This document shows positions 23,301 to 31,390 of a stretch of DNA of 64,000 bases, piece by piece (the first letter of the stretch is position 1; each line of letters opens with the position of its first letter). The notes beneath the pieces are model-generated. The model searched no databases. It saw nothing but the letters and a program-made list of their open reading frames with translations, and was not told where the DNA came from. This DNA comes from Pratylenchus scribneri (Eukaryota; Nematoda; Chromadorea; Rhabditida; Pratylenchidae): positions 682,001-746,000 of the forward strand of contig JAQSEB010000035.1 of NCBI GenBank assembly GCA_030063045.1, given 5' to 3'. A program made the position numbers and the translations under genes.

Positions 23301-24677
23301 TTCACCTGTTCCCACCTTAAAATTCCAACATATTAATTTTACATTAATATAATAAAAGACCTCAAGAAGTCGTCCAATCTTTTCTGAACTCAAAAGAAGC
23401 AACAAGGCAATGATTTGTGCATTCCGTGGATAATTACCTTTTTTGGGGTAATGAAGAAATATTCATAAAAATTTTTTTTATTATTTTTTACCTGTGGCCA
23501 ATTCATTTGCTCGACAAATCAAGGCAATCAATTCATTCTCCATTCGCTTGAATTTCTGCTGTATATCTGCTGCTTTTGATGATGAAGTTGTTGCTAATGA
23601 TGACGATGTTGACAAATTACGGAATTTCAATTTGTTCTCCTGAATCCATGATTTGATGGCATCTTCATTCCATTCCTGAATTGGTGAAGAATTTTCGTCG
23701 TCTTTTTCAAATTCATTGCTGCATTCATCAATGGATTTCAGCCATTGACCATAATATTCCGCATTGATCACGATTGCCTCCTCGGCTTTTGGATGGTTTT
23801 GGACAACCAATTCCTAGTAATATAAATTTAAAAAATGGATTTATAGTTTTTTCTTTGATTTTTACCTTTAAAAATTCATCAACCGAAAGTGTTCCCAATT
23901 CTTGAATCTTTTCTTTTGGCCGTCCGAGATCTTCCTTAGACCGATCGATATCTGCCATTGTTACAAGCAATGCTTTGATTGCTTTTACTGCTAAAAATAT
24001 GTATTAATATTTAATTATTTTTGATTAAAATTGAGAATATCGCGTTTTCTTTTTTTAAGTCTCAAATTTATGTACTATTTATCAGCTTAAACCAATTCGC
24101 AAAAATACATAAATTGAAAATTGAAATTATTAAATTATAATCGAAAAATTAATAATATCGGAACTGAATGAAATGGTTTGAATTGGAATTAATATCATCT
24201 CCATTGAAATATTATAGGCTTAAAAAATGATGAAATTATTTCAAATAAATTCACAGCTCTGACGCCGCCATTTTCCTATGAAAAATACAATGAAAATTTG
24301 CCGCAAACAAAGATTCTTCACAAAGTTGAACAAAATGCCTGTCTTTCTTCTCAACATCATCACTCCATTTTCTAGTTGGGTTAATGTTTTTATCCGCGAA
24401 TTGGACTGAGCCTTTCAGAAAATTAACTTGAAGCGCACTTCCTTTATTCCGACTAATTCTTTCCTTTATTCCCAACAAAACAATGAATGGATGATTCACG
24501 AAATTTTCCCAATTGTTCATCATATTGTCCCATACTCATTTCATTTTCTTTCTTCAAAAATAAGTTTTGAATTTTGCCAGCAGCTAAATTTTCCAGCTGG
24601 AATTGAATTTCGGCATTATTTAATTCTTTATAATCGTATAGGAAAAGTTGATTGTTGGTGGATTTGTTTGTCATCAT
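10360..24677 (-). CDS. SecA-like DEAD motor protein fused to RGG linker and DEDDh exonuclease (~27 exons)
   Basis: Start ATG at 24677. Predicted exons, high to low: 24677-24322, 23990-23866, 23813-23492, 23437-23361, 23315-23241, 21285-21064, 20635-20546, 20178-19921, 19873-19772, ~19493-19365, 18910-18784, 18435-18255, 17946-17614, 17327-16993, 16783-~16551, 16240-15934, 15405-15130, 14639-14351, 13903-13680, 13620-13505, 13258-~13026, ~12719-11946, 11374-11298, 11251-11193, 11144-11069, 10775-10684, 10632-10360. SecA motifs in order: GTGEGKT (Walker A), VDIITSSKILAKRDA, NDEVDSMLVDE (Walker B), LTGTLG, TNLAGRGADF, QAFGRTGRQG. Bacterial SecA exports proteins; eukaryotic SecA-like proteins of this kind have no established role. 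After the motor come a TPR-like stretch, hydrophobic segments, a coiled coil, a Gly-rich region and the exonuclease. Breaks: mixed frames in the first exon (~24450), and a missing acceptor plus one-base frameshift in the ~19493 exon. Two introns use GC donors. An LTR-type element lies in the intron after the Walker A exon. The motor identity is secure; continuity to the exonuclease rests on phase. Confidence 0.7.
11946..12719 (-). other. Gly-rich RG/RGG-type exon linking SecA-like and exonuclease parts
   Basis: The minus-strand frame is open for the whole exon. Non-repetitive ends (NVEAVLDIANKMRFNYFAQK at the start, NLPQLLPKLFKDAYETQNQL near the end) flank about 160 residues of Gly with Arg, Ser, Asp and Asn, including repeats of RGSGRGDNGRGG. 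RGG-type tracts often bind RNA (family knowledge). The exon ends in phase 2 at a GTATGT donor, and the exonuclease exon at 11374 needs exactly phase 2. The Pro-rich and Ser-rich plus-strand ORFs over the same DNA are shadows. Confidence 0.6.
12080..12570. repeat. Degenerate trinucleotide microsatellite (TCC/GCC type)
   Basis: Long imperfect run of CTCCTCCGCCTCC-like triplets, with a ~60-bp higher-order unit (…CCACCTCTTCCATTATCTCC…) repeated about five times. It encodes the Gly-rich tract on the minus strand. It is strikingly GC-rich for this window and prone to length change. Confidence 0.85.
13026..16783 (-). other. Middle region of the fusion protein: TPR-like, hydrophobic hairpins, coiled coil
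   Basis: Follows the motor. Exon 16783-~16551 has a TPR-like helix pair (AEIFLRRAIQLDSESGYAVA). Exon 15405-15130 has a hydrophobic run (WWSVFWMSMLGIAQIGLGAL) that could be membrane-embedded, then QGVNSISIAIKSGITGQKID-WKEY, an 'amphipathic helix, G-x-I-x-W-K' block I associate with animal SecA-like proteins (from memory, unchecked). Exon 13258-~13026 is a charged coiled coil (KRMAELEAKIKEKENEFRKA). No enzyme motif was seen. A donor at 13025 (phase 1) pairs with an acceptor before 12702 to join the Gly-rich exon; other pairings fail on phase. Confidence 0.55.
19365..19495 (-). other. Defective exon of the SecA-like gene: absent AG acceptor and one-base frameshift
   Basis: The coding signal starts VPIWVKSLMRVATSDSIQEN and ends MPVDYENTG, with the two halves in different frames. 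The break is near 19411-19415, where one base appears missing between 'RDYVIRK' and 'DEGIERV'. The bases where the acceptor should be (19494-19495) read AT on the minus strand (TTTTTCAT), not AG. The exons on either side are clean and in phase with this one (phase 0 upstream, phase 1 downstream). Confidence 0.6.
21394..22930 (-). mobile_element. GC-rich LTR-type retroelement fragment (LTR plus gag-like ORF, 3' truncated)
   Basis: The base composition jumps relative to the flanks. In the minus direction there is a TGTTTTGG start near 22930, a TATATAAG box, an AATAAA polyadenylation signal near 22550, and a TGG-starting primer-site-like stretch at 22487. A 370-residue ORF follows (ATG 22503, stop 21391): basic and proline-rich, with segments such as LTSLV and GVINKLVLNQLNQ, and no zinc knuckle, protease or reverse transcriptase. 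It reads off into host AT-rich DNA, so the 3' part and second LTR seem missing. It lies in an intron of the SecA-like gene, same strand. LTR limits are approximate. An alternative is another GC-rich insertion with its own promoter. Confidence 0.45.
22617..22624 (-). promoter_or_regulatory. TATA box within the putative LTR
   Basis: CTATATAAG context on the minus strand, followed about 65 bases later by an AATAAA. This spacing fits U3-R of an LTR. It could drive sense transcription inside the SecA-like gene. Confidence 0.5.
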
Positions 24678-25145
24678 TTGTCGACAGTTTTGTTATTTCT
24701 ACAATAATGTATTCAACATTATTTTATAATAAATTTTTTCAAGTCAACATAAATGAAGTATTCAATTTATTCAAAAATTTGAAAAATGAATCTATAGAAA
24801 AACAGAATTTTATTCACAAAAACGACAATGGATTTATTAGTTTATTAGCATAAAAATGGAAAATTGCAATTTTTTATATTAATCTGATTAGTATGAATAA
24901 ATTGATGCAAATTGGCTAGAATTACTAATGGAAAGCAACAAATAATTGAAGATAAATATTAATTAGAAGAAGTAGATTTTTTTGGTAAAAATTAGAAGGT
25001 CAATTTTTATTAAAATGATGGAATAAAGAAAATTCATTTATCATCAAAAGTCGAAAATAAAAATAATATAGGTCAATATATAATTTTATTTTTCTATTCC
25101 TCCTCGTCTCCATTCTCACCATTTGACCAAAAAAGCCCTTTTATA
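24678..25145. other. Intergenic AT-rich DNA, 5' side of the SecA-like gene
   Basis: No coding exons recognised. It should hold the promoter of the minus-strand SecA-like gene, but no distinct TATA stands out from the AT background. Confidence 0.35.
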
Positions 25146-25680
25146 TTAAAAAGTCGTCAAAGGATTCACTGTTACTACTTTTTTGCTGATTGTATTAATT
25201 TGAGTTGAACTTGGCAATTTTCTAGTCCAAATAATTTTCCACTGATTTTTAATAATAAGTACATGAAAATCAAAGCAAAATATAAACAAGCATATTTTTT
25301 CAATGCGTTGCATAATGGCATTATCGATGATCTGTAACAATTAATTATTTTTTCAATTAAAATGTTTGTTAAATTAATATGACCGAGAATGAGACTGATT
25401 AATGGGGGCAAAATGCCGAGTAATACGATGGCAGTCAATAGAATACGGTTCTTTTCAACATTTGCATTTGATATATTTTGAACTCGATTTTTGGCAACTA
25501 TTTTGGAAAGTGAAAAGGAATTTAGCTTCAGGAATTGAATATTTCTCTTATCTCTTATAGTTTAGAATAATTCGTACGTGAATTTGGAATACATCACAAA
25601 ATAGATAGTGCCAGATCCGCTCAAAATAGTATATTGAAAGCCATTTAGAAACCAAATTGAGTTACCATATATGACATTAT
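25146..25680 (-). pseudogene. Chemoreceptor-like (serpentine) gene fragment
   Basis: Two open pieces on the minus strand have multi-pass membrane character. The upper one (about 25680-25560) reads GNSIWFLNGFQYTILSGSGT then IYFVMYSK. The lower one (about 25510-25146) reads KNRILLTAIVLLGILPPLIS and later YACLYFALIFMYLLLK before a stop. Length, spacing and the pattern of hydrophobic helices recall nematode 7TM chemoreceptors. The two pieces do not join in phase and no start is visible, so I call it a fragment. It could be another small membrane protein. Confidence 0.35.
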
Positions 25681-25683
25681 TTT

Positions 25684-26700
25684 AAATTTCCGGAATTAAT
25701 TTCTAGCCTATAAATTATGCCTTTCCAAACTAATAGTATATCTAATTTTTGAATAGAAAAATAATAAAAATTACCGAATGATTTTTTCAAATGAATTTTT
25801 AATGTTTTGAAAATTTTCTGAAAATTTCAAAATTTCGATAAATAAATTTCAATATAATAGAAATTTGACAACTTAATTCGTATCTTCTCGAATATACCCT
25901 AGAAAATTATATAGAAATTTATATTTTGAATTAAAAAATCAATAAAATAGATGATCGATTTTTTGAACTGAATTCTCATTTTTAGAGCATTCAAATTTTT
26001 ATTGGCTTTGTAAATTTCCGGAATTAATTTCTAGTTTATAAATTATGCCCTTCCAAACTAATAGGATATCTAGATTTTGAATAGAAAAATGATAAAAATT
26101 TTCAAATGATTTTTTCAATTTAAATTTTAATGTTTTAAAAATTTTCTGAAAATTTCAAAATTTCGATCATTAAATTTCTCTGGCTTTGAAATTTTTCAAA
26201 TTTATTCGTAACTTCTCGAATATATCCTACAAATTTTTATAGAAATTTGTATTTTGAATTAAAAAATCAATAAAATAGATTATCGATTTTTTGTACTGAA
26301 TTCTCATTTTTAGGGAATTCAAATTTTCATTGGCTTTGTAAATTTCCGGAATTAATTTCTAGCATATAAATTATGCCCTTCCAAACTAATAGGATATTCA
26401 GATTTTGAACTAAAAAATAATAAAAATTACTGAATGATTTTTTCAAATGAATTTTTAAAGTTTTGAAAATTTTCTGAAAATTTCTAAATTTCGATCATTA
26501 AATTTCTCTGGCTTTGAAATTTTTCAAATTTATTTGTAACTTCTCGAATATATCCTACAAAATTATATGTAGAAATTTGTATTTTAATTAAAAAATCAAT
26601 AAAATAGATTATCGATTTTTTGCACTGAATTATCATTTTTAGGGCATTCAAATTTTCATTGGCTTTGTAAATTTCCGGAAATAATTTTCAGCCTATGAAT
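25684..26700 (-). repeat. Diverged inverted copies of the ~327-bp satellite (about three units)
   Basis: The block AAATTTCCGGAATTAATTTC recurs at about 25684, 26010, 26337 and 26665 (spacing ~327). The units are the reverse complement of the large array at 39.6-56.4 kb (compare AATTATGCCCTTCCAAACTA here with its complement there) but are more diverged. Confidence 0.85.
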
Positions 26701-27972
26701 TTTGCCTTAAAAATAAAATTGATATTTGGGCTTAATCTTAATTTTTGCTGCTTCTATTTGCGATATTTTTCTGAATTAATTTTTAGTCTTTAAATTATAA
26801 TGCCATTTCGAATGTATTAATATTTTTTCTTGAGGATAATTTTCTTTAACATTTTCCAACTCATAAGAATGTCTCCATTCTCCAATCCAAATCCAAATTG
26901 AAAAATATTACCTAATTCTGATATTTAATAGATAGATCATAGATGAACATCAAAAATAATTCTTAAACCCTTGTCCAACTTAAATTTGAAAAAAAAAAAT
27001 AGAAAAACAAACAAGAGCAAAAGAAATTAATTTTTGTCGGGAAAAAACGATGAACACAAATGACTACAATTCCATTTTATCGATTTCGTAAAATTTGTCG
27101 ATTTTTGACACTAGGATTATGAATAATGTTTTTTAAAATTGCGAAGGAAAATAAGGCCGGCATGGCAATTCGACTCGGTAGCCATAGGCATAGGCAATAG
27201 GCATTCCGTCTTCTCTTTTTTCTCTCATTCATGCATTCCCTCTCCCTCTTCTTCTTATTCATAAATAATCCCCATCAATAAATCAACGCAAATCAATAAA
27301 GAAAAACAGCGTCAATTTAACTCTCTCTTCTTCCTTAAATTTGCCTCCTATTCCCAAATTTGATAATTCATATTAAAAGTAAAATTTTGCATAATTGCTT
27401 AATAAAAAATGGACTATTCTTGAGCTCTACTACTGTTAATTTTTATTCAATCAATTGCTGATTTATTTGGGAACAGCAGGACAATTTGGCGCCGGCCCAT
27501 TTATGGAATTTATTTGGCAATTTTTATGGTTCAAAAGAATTGCTGTACCCGGACAATATTTACGGTTTGAATTATTGATTTTATTGAAAATATTCTCTTC
27601 TTCAAAGCGAGAATTCTTCAGTTTTTAATCAATAATCTTATGTTACACTTCAAAAAATCTCTAATATTCAGATTTTATTAAATTAACAAAACTCCTTTTA
27701 ATTAAAGCATTTTTTTTCAACGAGCAAAAACATAACTTAGTAGATATTGAATTTGCCATTTTGGATAAATTTAAATATTTGTTTTAATTTAAAATTATGC
27801 GCAATGTTTTTGGGCATTTTATTAAAAAAAATGATAATTAATGAGCAAAAAAATGGATTTGGATAAATTAAAATAAAATGAGTGAAAATTTAAAAAGCAA
27901 AAATAATTTAAATTGGTTATGGAAAATTGAATAAAAAATTGATGGATGAATTGGCATTTGACATTGAAATCT
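26701..27972. other. Intergenic region with one unexplained open stretch
   Basis: Mostly AT-rich. A purine/pyrimidine-skewed stretch lies at 27140-27260. Around 27475-27630 (+) a frame starting GQFGAGPFMEFIWQFLWFKR stays open behind an acceptor-like AACAG; it looks exon-like but has no partner exon and I cannot name it. Confidence 0.3.
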
Positions 27973-29484
27973 TCATGATTGAAGCACACATTGATGCTGG
28001 CCCTGATGGAAATGAGCAGCAGCGAAGTTGATGGTTTCCAAAATTTGCTGAATCAATGCAACCGGATATTGCTGCAGCTCATTGGGCAGAATGGGTGGAA
28101 AATTGCGGTGATGAAGGTGGAATAATTGCCGCATCACTTCTTGGCAAAAAAGGAGGCAATTTCGATGAATGCAGCAATAGTTGCCAATCGCGAAGCCATG
28201 GGCGGTCAAATTGTTGACAATTATTGCCATTTGTCGGCGGGTGGCACCCAGTTGGAAATTGGCCGGCAAACGATCATAGCCACTAAAAGCAATGCATTTT
28301 TGTTAAATTACTGGTTAATAAGCATTTAAAATTAATATGAAAGCAAAAAAGCGCTGCATAAAAAGCAGTTTATAAATTAATATTGATTTAAAAATTATTA
28401 AAAGCTTAAATTGTTCCAGAAAAATTGATTTATTTACATTATAATCAAAGCAAAATTATTTTAAAAAAATTATATTATTAATTATAGTAATTACCACTAA
28501 AAGTCAAATCAATACATATTTAAAATCGAAACTTAAATTGTCACAAAAAATACAAAAATTACATCAATTGACTTATAATCAAAAAATTGAAACTAAAATT
28601 ATTAAAATAATATAAATTAAAATTCGATTAAAAATAATTATTTAAAAAAAAGATTATGGATCATTTTTGGTTATAAATTTTATGACCAACTTTTGTCATT
28701 AATATAAATTAAAAAATTTTACAATATTTTGGCCTAAATTATTATATTCTAAAATCTATAAAAAATATTTTTGAAAATTTTAAAATTTAAAAAAAAACTT
28801 ACGCAATTCGCCAGTAGCCAGTTCGGCCATGGTGATTGTAAAAAGTCCCCGGAGGGATTATTGTGATGCCAAATCGGCCGTAGCCGTATTCTGGATAAAA
28901 AAATTAAATTATTTACACAAAATTTACTATTTAATTAAATAATAATTTGCTAGAATTTTAATTTATTTATTTTTCCAGAATTTTGAAAATAAAATTTATA
29001 CATTTATACATTTTTCAATAAAAAAATTATCATATTTGGCATAAAAATTATAAATTTACAAAAATTTGGACAAAGAATTTAGCATTAAAATATTATAAAT
29101 TTATCCAAAAAAATTTACATTAATCAAATTTACGAAAAGAATGCATTTTAAAAATAATATATATTTTTTATTTATTCATATTTCTATTTTAATTTATTTT
29201 TAATTCTTATTTATTTTTATAAAATTTTAAATATTAAAATTTAAATTTTTCTACCTAATCCATTCACGACTATGGCGTGATGGAAGAGATTTGGCAATTG
29301 GATTTGGATTTGGCCGCCTCCCGGTGCAGCAAAACGCTGGCAAATTTGAATTTATTATAATTTTAAAATTATTTAAATTTACTCGGGCCACAAGGGCATA
29401 TCTGATCACAAAAATGTGATGCCGGTTATTGAGGGGGCATCGGCGACGATTGTGGCCGGCCAAGTGGCAATTTCCGCAAACCAT
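27973..29484 (-). CDS. PPPDE-type (DeSI-like) isopeptidase with N-terminal CCHC zinc knuckle
   Basis: Four exons with matching phases: 29484-29383, 29336-29255, 28890-28803, 28282-27973; about 193 residues. The N-terminus has a zinc knuckle, CGNCHLAGHNRRRC (C-x2-C-x4-H-x4-C). The PPPDE fold follows: HHAIVVNGLEYGYGRFGI (catalytic His near residue 54, the 'H.g..v...EY.YG..GI' block), a LGATRRQM turn, then NYCCIHRNCLLF, where Cys ~133 sits in the 'kNCn.F' position as the nucleophile. PPPDE enzymes remove ubiquitin or SUMO from substrates (family knowledge). The C-terminal 60 residues are rich in His, Gln and Pro. A zinc knuckle in front of this fold is unusual. The start could lie further upstream. 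The neighbouring acidic gene has SUMO-binding-like motifs, a suggestive but unproven link. Confidence 0.7.
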
Positions 29485-30619
29485 TTTGATCAATTAATTT
29501 ATATTTAAATTTGATTTAAATCTATTAATTTAATAAATAAATATATAAAAATATTAAGCATATATTTTTTAAATAATTTCCACCATTTCATTTAATAAAA
29601 TTAATTTAAATTCCAGCAAAAAACCAACTACTGGATTTCTTAAATGGATTGTCAAAAAAATGGTGAAGAAATAAAAATCAATAATAACCATCGAGACGAG
29701 AACAAATGGATGGGCAGTCGACGGCCGAAATTAAAAAGGAAAGGTTATAGTTTTTATTTTCAACAGTAGATCACCATTCCTCGAAAACGATTTTAACAGT
29801 AGGTTATTAAATTAAAACAATTAGCATTCAACAGCATTAAGGGATTATTGTTTAACATAATCACAATCAATTAAAATTAAAAAGCAAATCGACAAAATGA
29901 ATTAAATTTAAAAAATTATTCAGTTAAATTTTAAGAGATAAAAGTATTTATTTAAAATAATCAAAATTCAATAATAATATCATTAATATCATCTTCTATC
30001 CTTTAATTAATTTAATCATTTTTGAATAATTCAAAATGCAAAGAATTCTCCTGCATTGTATCAATAATGAATTTGTCAAAGATTATTTGCATGACTAATT
30101 TGGTTCATTTTTGAGAAAAATTAATTACAAAAATTACCTGCTGAATAAATAATTTTAGACTTAGTTATTGTGCTTAATATACCATCCAAAGGCCATTCAA
30201 AAAGTTCTAGTAAGCAGTTTAATACTTAAATTGCCCAATAGCCACTTAGTTACAGGTCAAAAATCTGATGGCTAATCTCAACACCTAAATATCCCTAAGC
30301 CTAAAAGTTTTATAAACATCGTTTTAGTAGCATATTTGCCTAAAAAATTAATGAAATTAGCTAGGCAAATAATATTTTGGTATTGCCCGGGGTCTCAAAT
30401 TAGTGATTTTTTCTGACGATATTTTCCAAAATATGCAAAATCAGCAAAAACATGTTCCCAGAAACGGAAAAATAAATCTACCGATATATTGGAAAATGTT
30501 GACATTTTGGAATATATTCTAAGAATAAAATTTATTTTTAAAAATATATTTGGAAAAAATATTGGGAATTTTTCTGAGAATTTGCTCCAAACTTCGTATT
30601 GTGAAAATATTTTACATTT
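29485..30619. other. AT-rich intergenic DNA
   Basis: Nothing recognisable. A slightly GC-richer patch near 29690-29740 (GTCGACGGCCG) is not part of any ORF. Confidence 0.4.
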
Positions 30620-30905
30620 TCAAAAATATTTTTGAACCATATAGGCGGAATGTTTTCGCCTATGTGCTAGGAAAATATTTTTCAAAATAAATTTTATTTT
30701 GGTTTTTATTTTTGAATCATATAGGCGGAAAGTTTTCGCCTATGTACTAGGAAAATATTTTTCAAAATAAATTTTATTTTGGAATTTATATTTTCCCCAT
30801 ATAGTCGGAAAGTTTTCGCCTATGTACTAGGAAAATATTTTTCAAAATAAATTTTATTTTGGAATTTATATTTTCCCCATATAGTCGGAAAGTTTTTGGG
30901 AATGT
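30620..30905. repeat. Four tandem ~79-bp units, each with a hairpin
   Basis: Units at about 30640, 30719, 30798 and 30878 share CATATAGGCGGAAAGTTTTC then GCCTATGTACTAGG and an AT-rich filler. The core ATAGGCGGAAAGTTTTCGCC is a near-palindrome that can fold into a stem. Looser relatives continue to ~31040 and around 38180-38880. Confidence 0.75.
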
Positions 30906-31390
30906 GTTCCAAAAAATATTCCCAAAAGAGGTTTTTTTGTGACCAACATTTTTGGTACAAATTCTCAAAAATATTCTGAAAAATATATTATATTCTAAGA
31001 AATATTTCCAGAATATGTATATTTCTCAGAATTATTTTGTGAAACGTGTACCAAAATGTCGGATTCTATTTCCTCTTTTGGGAATATTATTTTTGGAACA
31101 CATTCTCGATTAAATGATGCGAGAACACGTTCCAAATATTTTATCCATTTATTTAAATTTGTAAACAATCAAAAAATAATAATGATGAAATTGACATTAA
31201 ATATGACAAAATTATGTATAATTTATTTGTATCTTTTTTATTTTTTTTTGGATGTTGTTTTATATTGATTTTCGGTAAATTTAATGTTTTAATTTTTTGA
31301 TTTAGATTCCGAACATAAAATGCAAAAATTTTTTAAAGATACAAATAATTTAAACCGTTACATATCAGATCCAGTGTCAATATTTGAACT

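Larger units (their letters stand above)
17614..23813 (-). other. SecA-type ATPase motor region of the fusion gene
   Basis: Exons covering nucleotide-binding fold 1 (ELATGNYPRNAQ, GRLLE, VGTGEGKTTIVSMLAAYKA), the helicase middle (CYEADVLYGDIGSFQGDVLR, then DEVDSMLVDE), an insert with VPGMDFLNPLF, and fold 2 (RFGLTGTLGTSS, RAVLIIFQTIDELMQLEKIL, GDTVLATNLAGRGADF, GGLHVIVAYF, RVEQQAFGRTGRQGKKGTFH). The Walker A Lys, the Walker B DE, and the Arg residues of the last motif are all present, so catalysis is possible if the transcript is intact. SecA's Asp-Glu-Val-Asp signature is complete. The spacing of motifs is close to bacterial SecA, although a long Sec-type preprotein-binding arm is not obvious. 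Confidence 0.85.

Noticed and set aside
24428..24853. 141-residue plus-strand ORF
   Set aside because: Overlaps the first exon of the SecA-like gene in antisense and has AT-driven composition.
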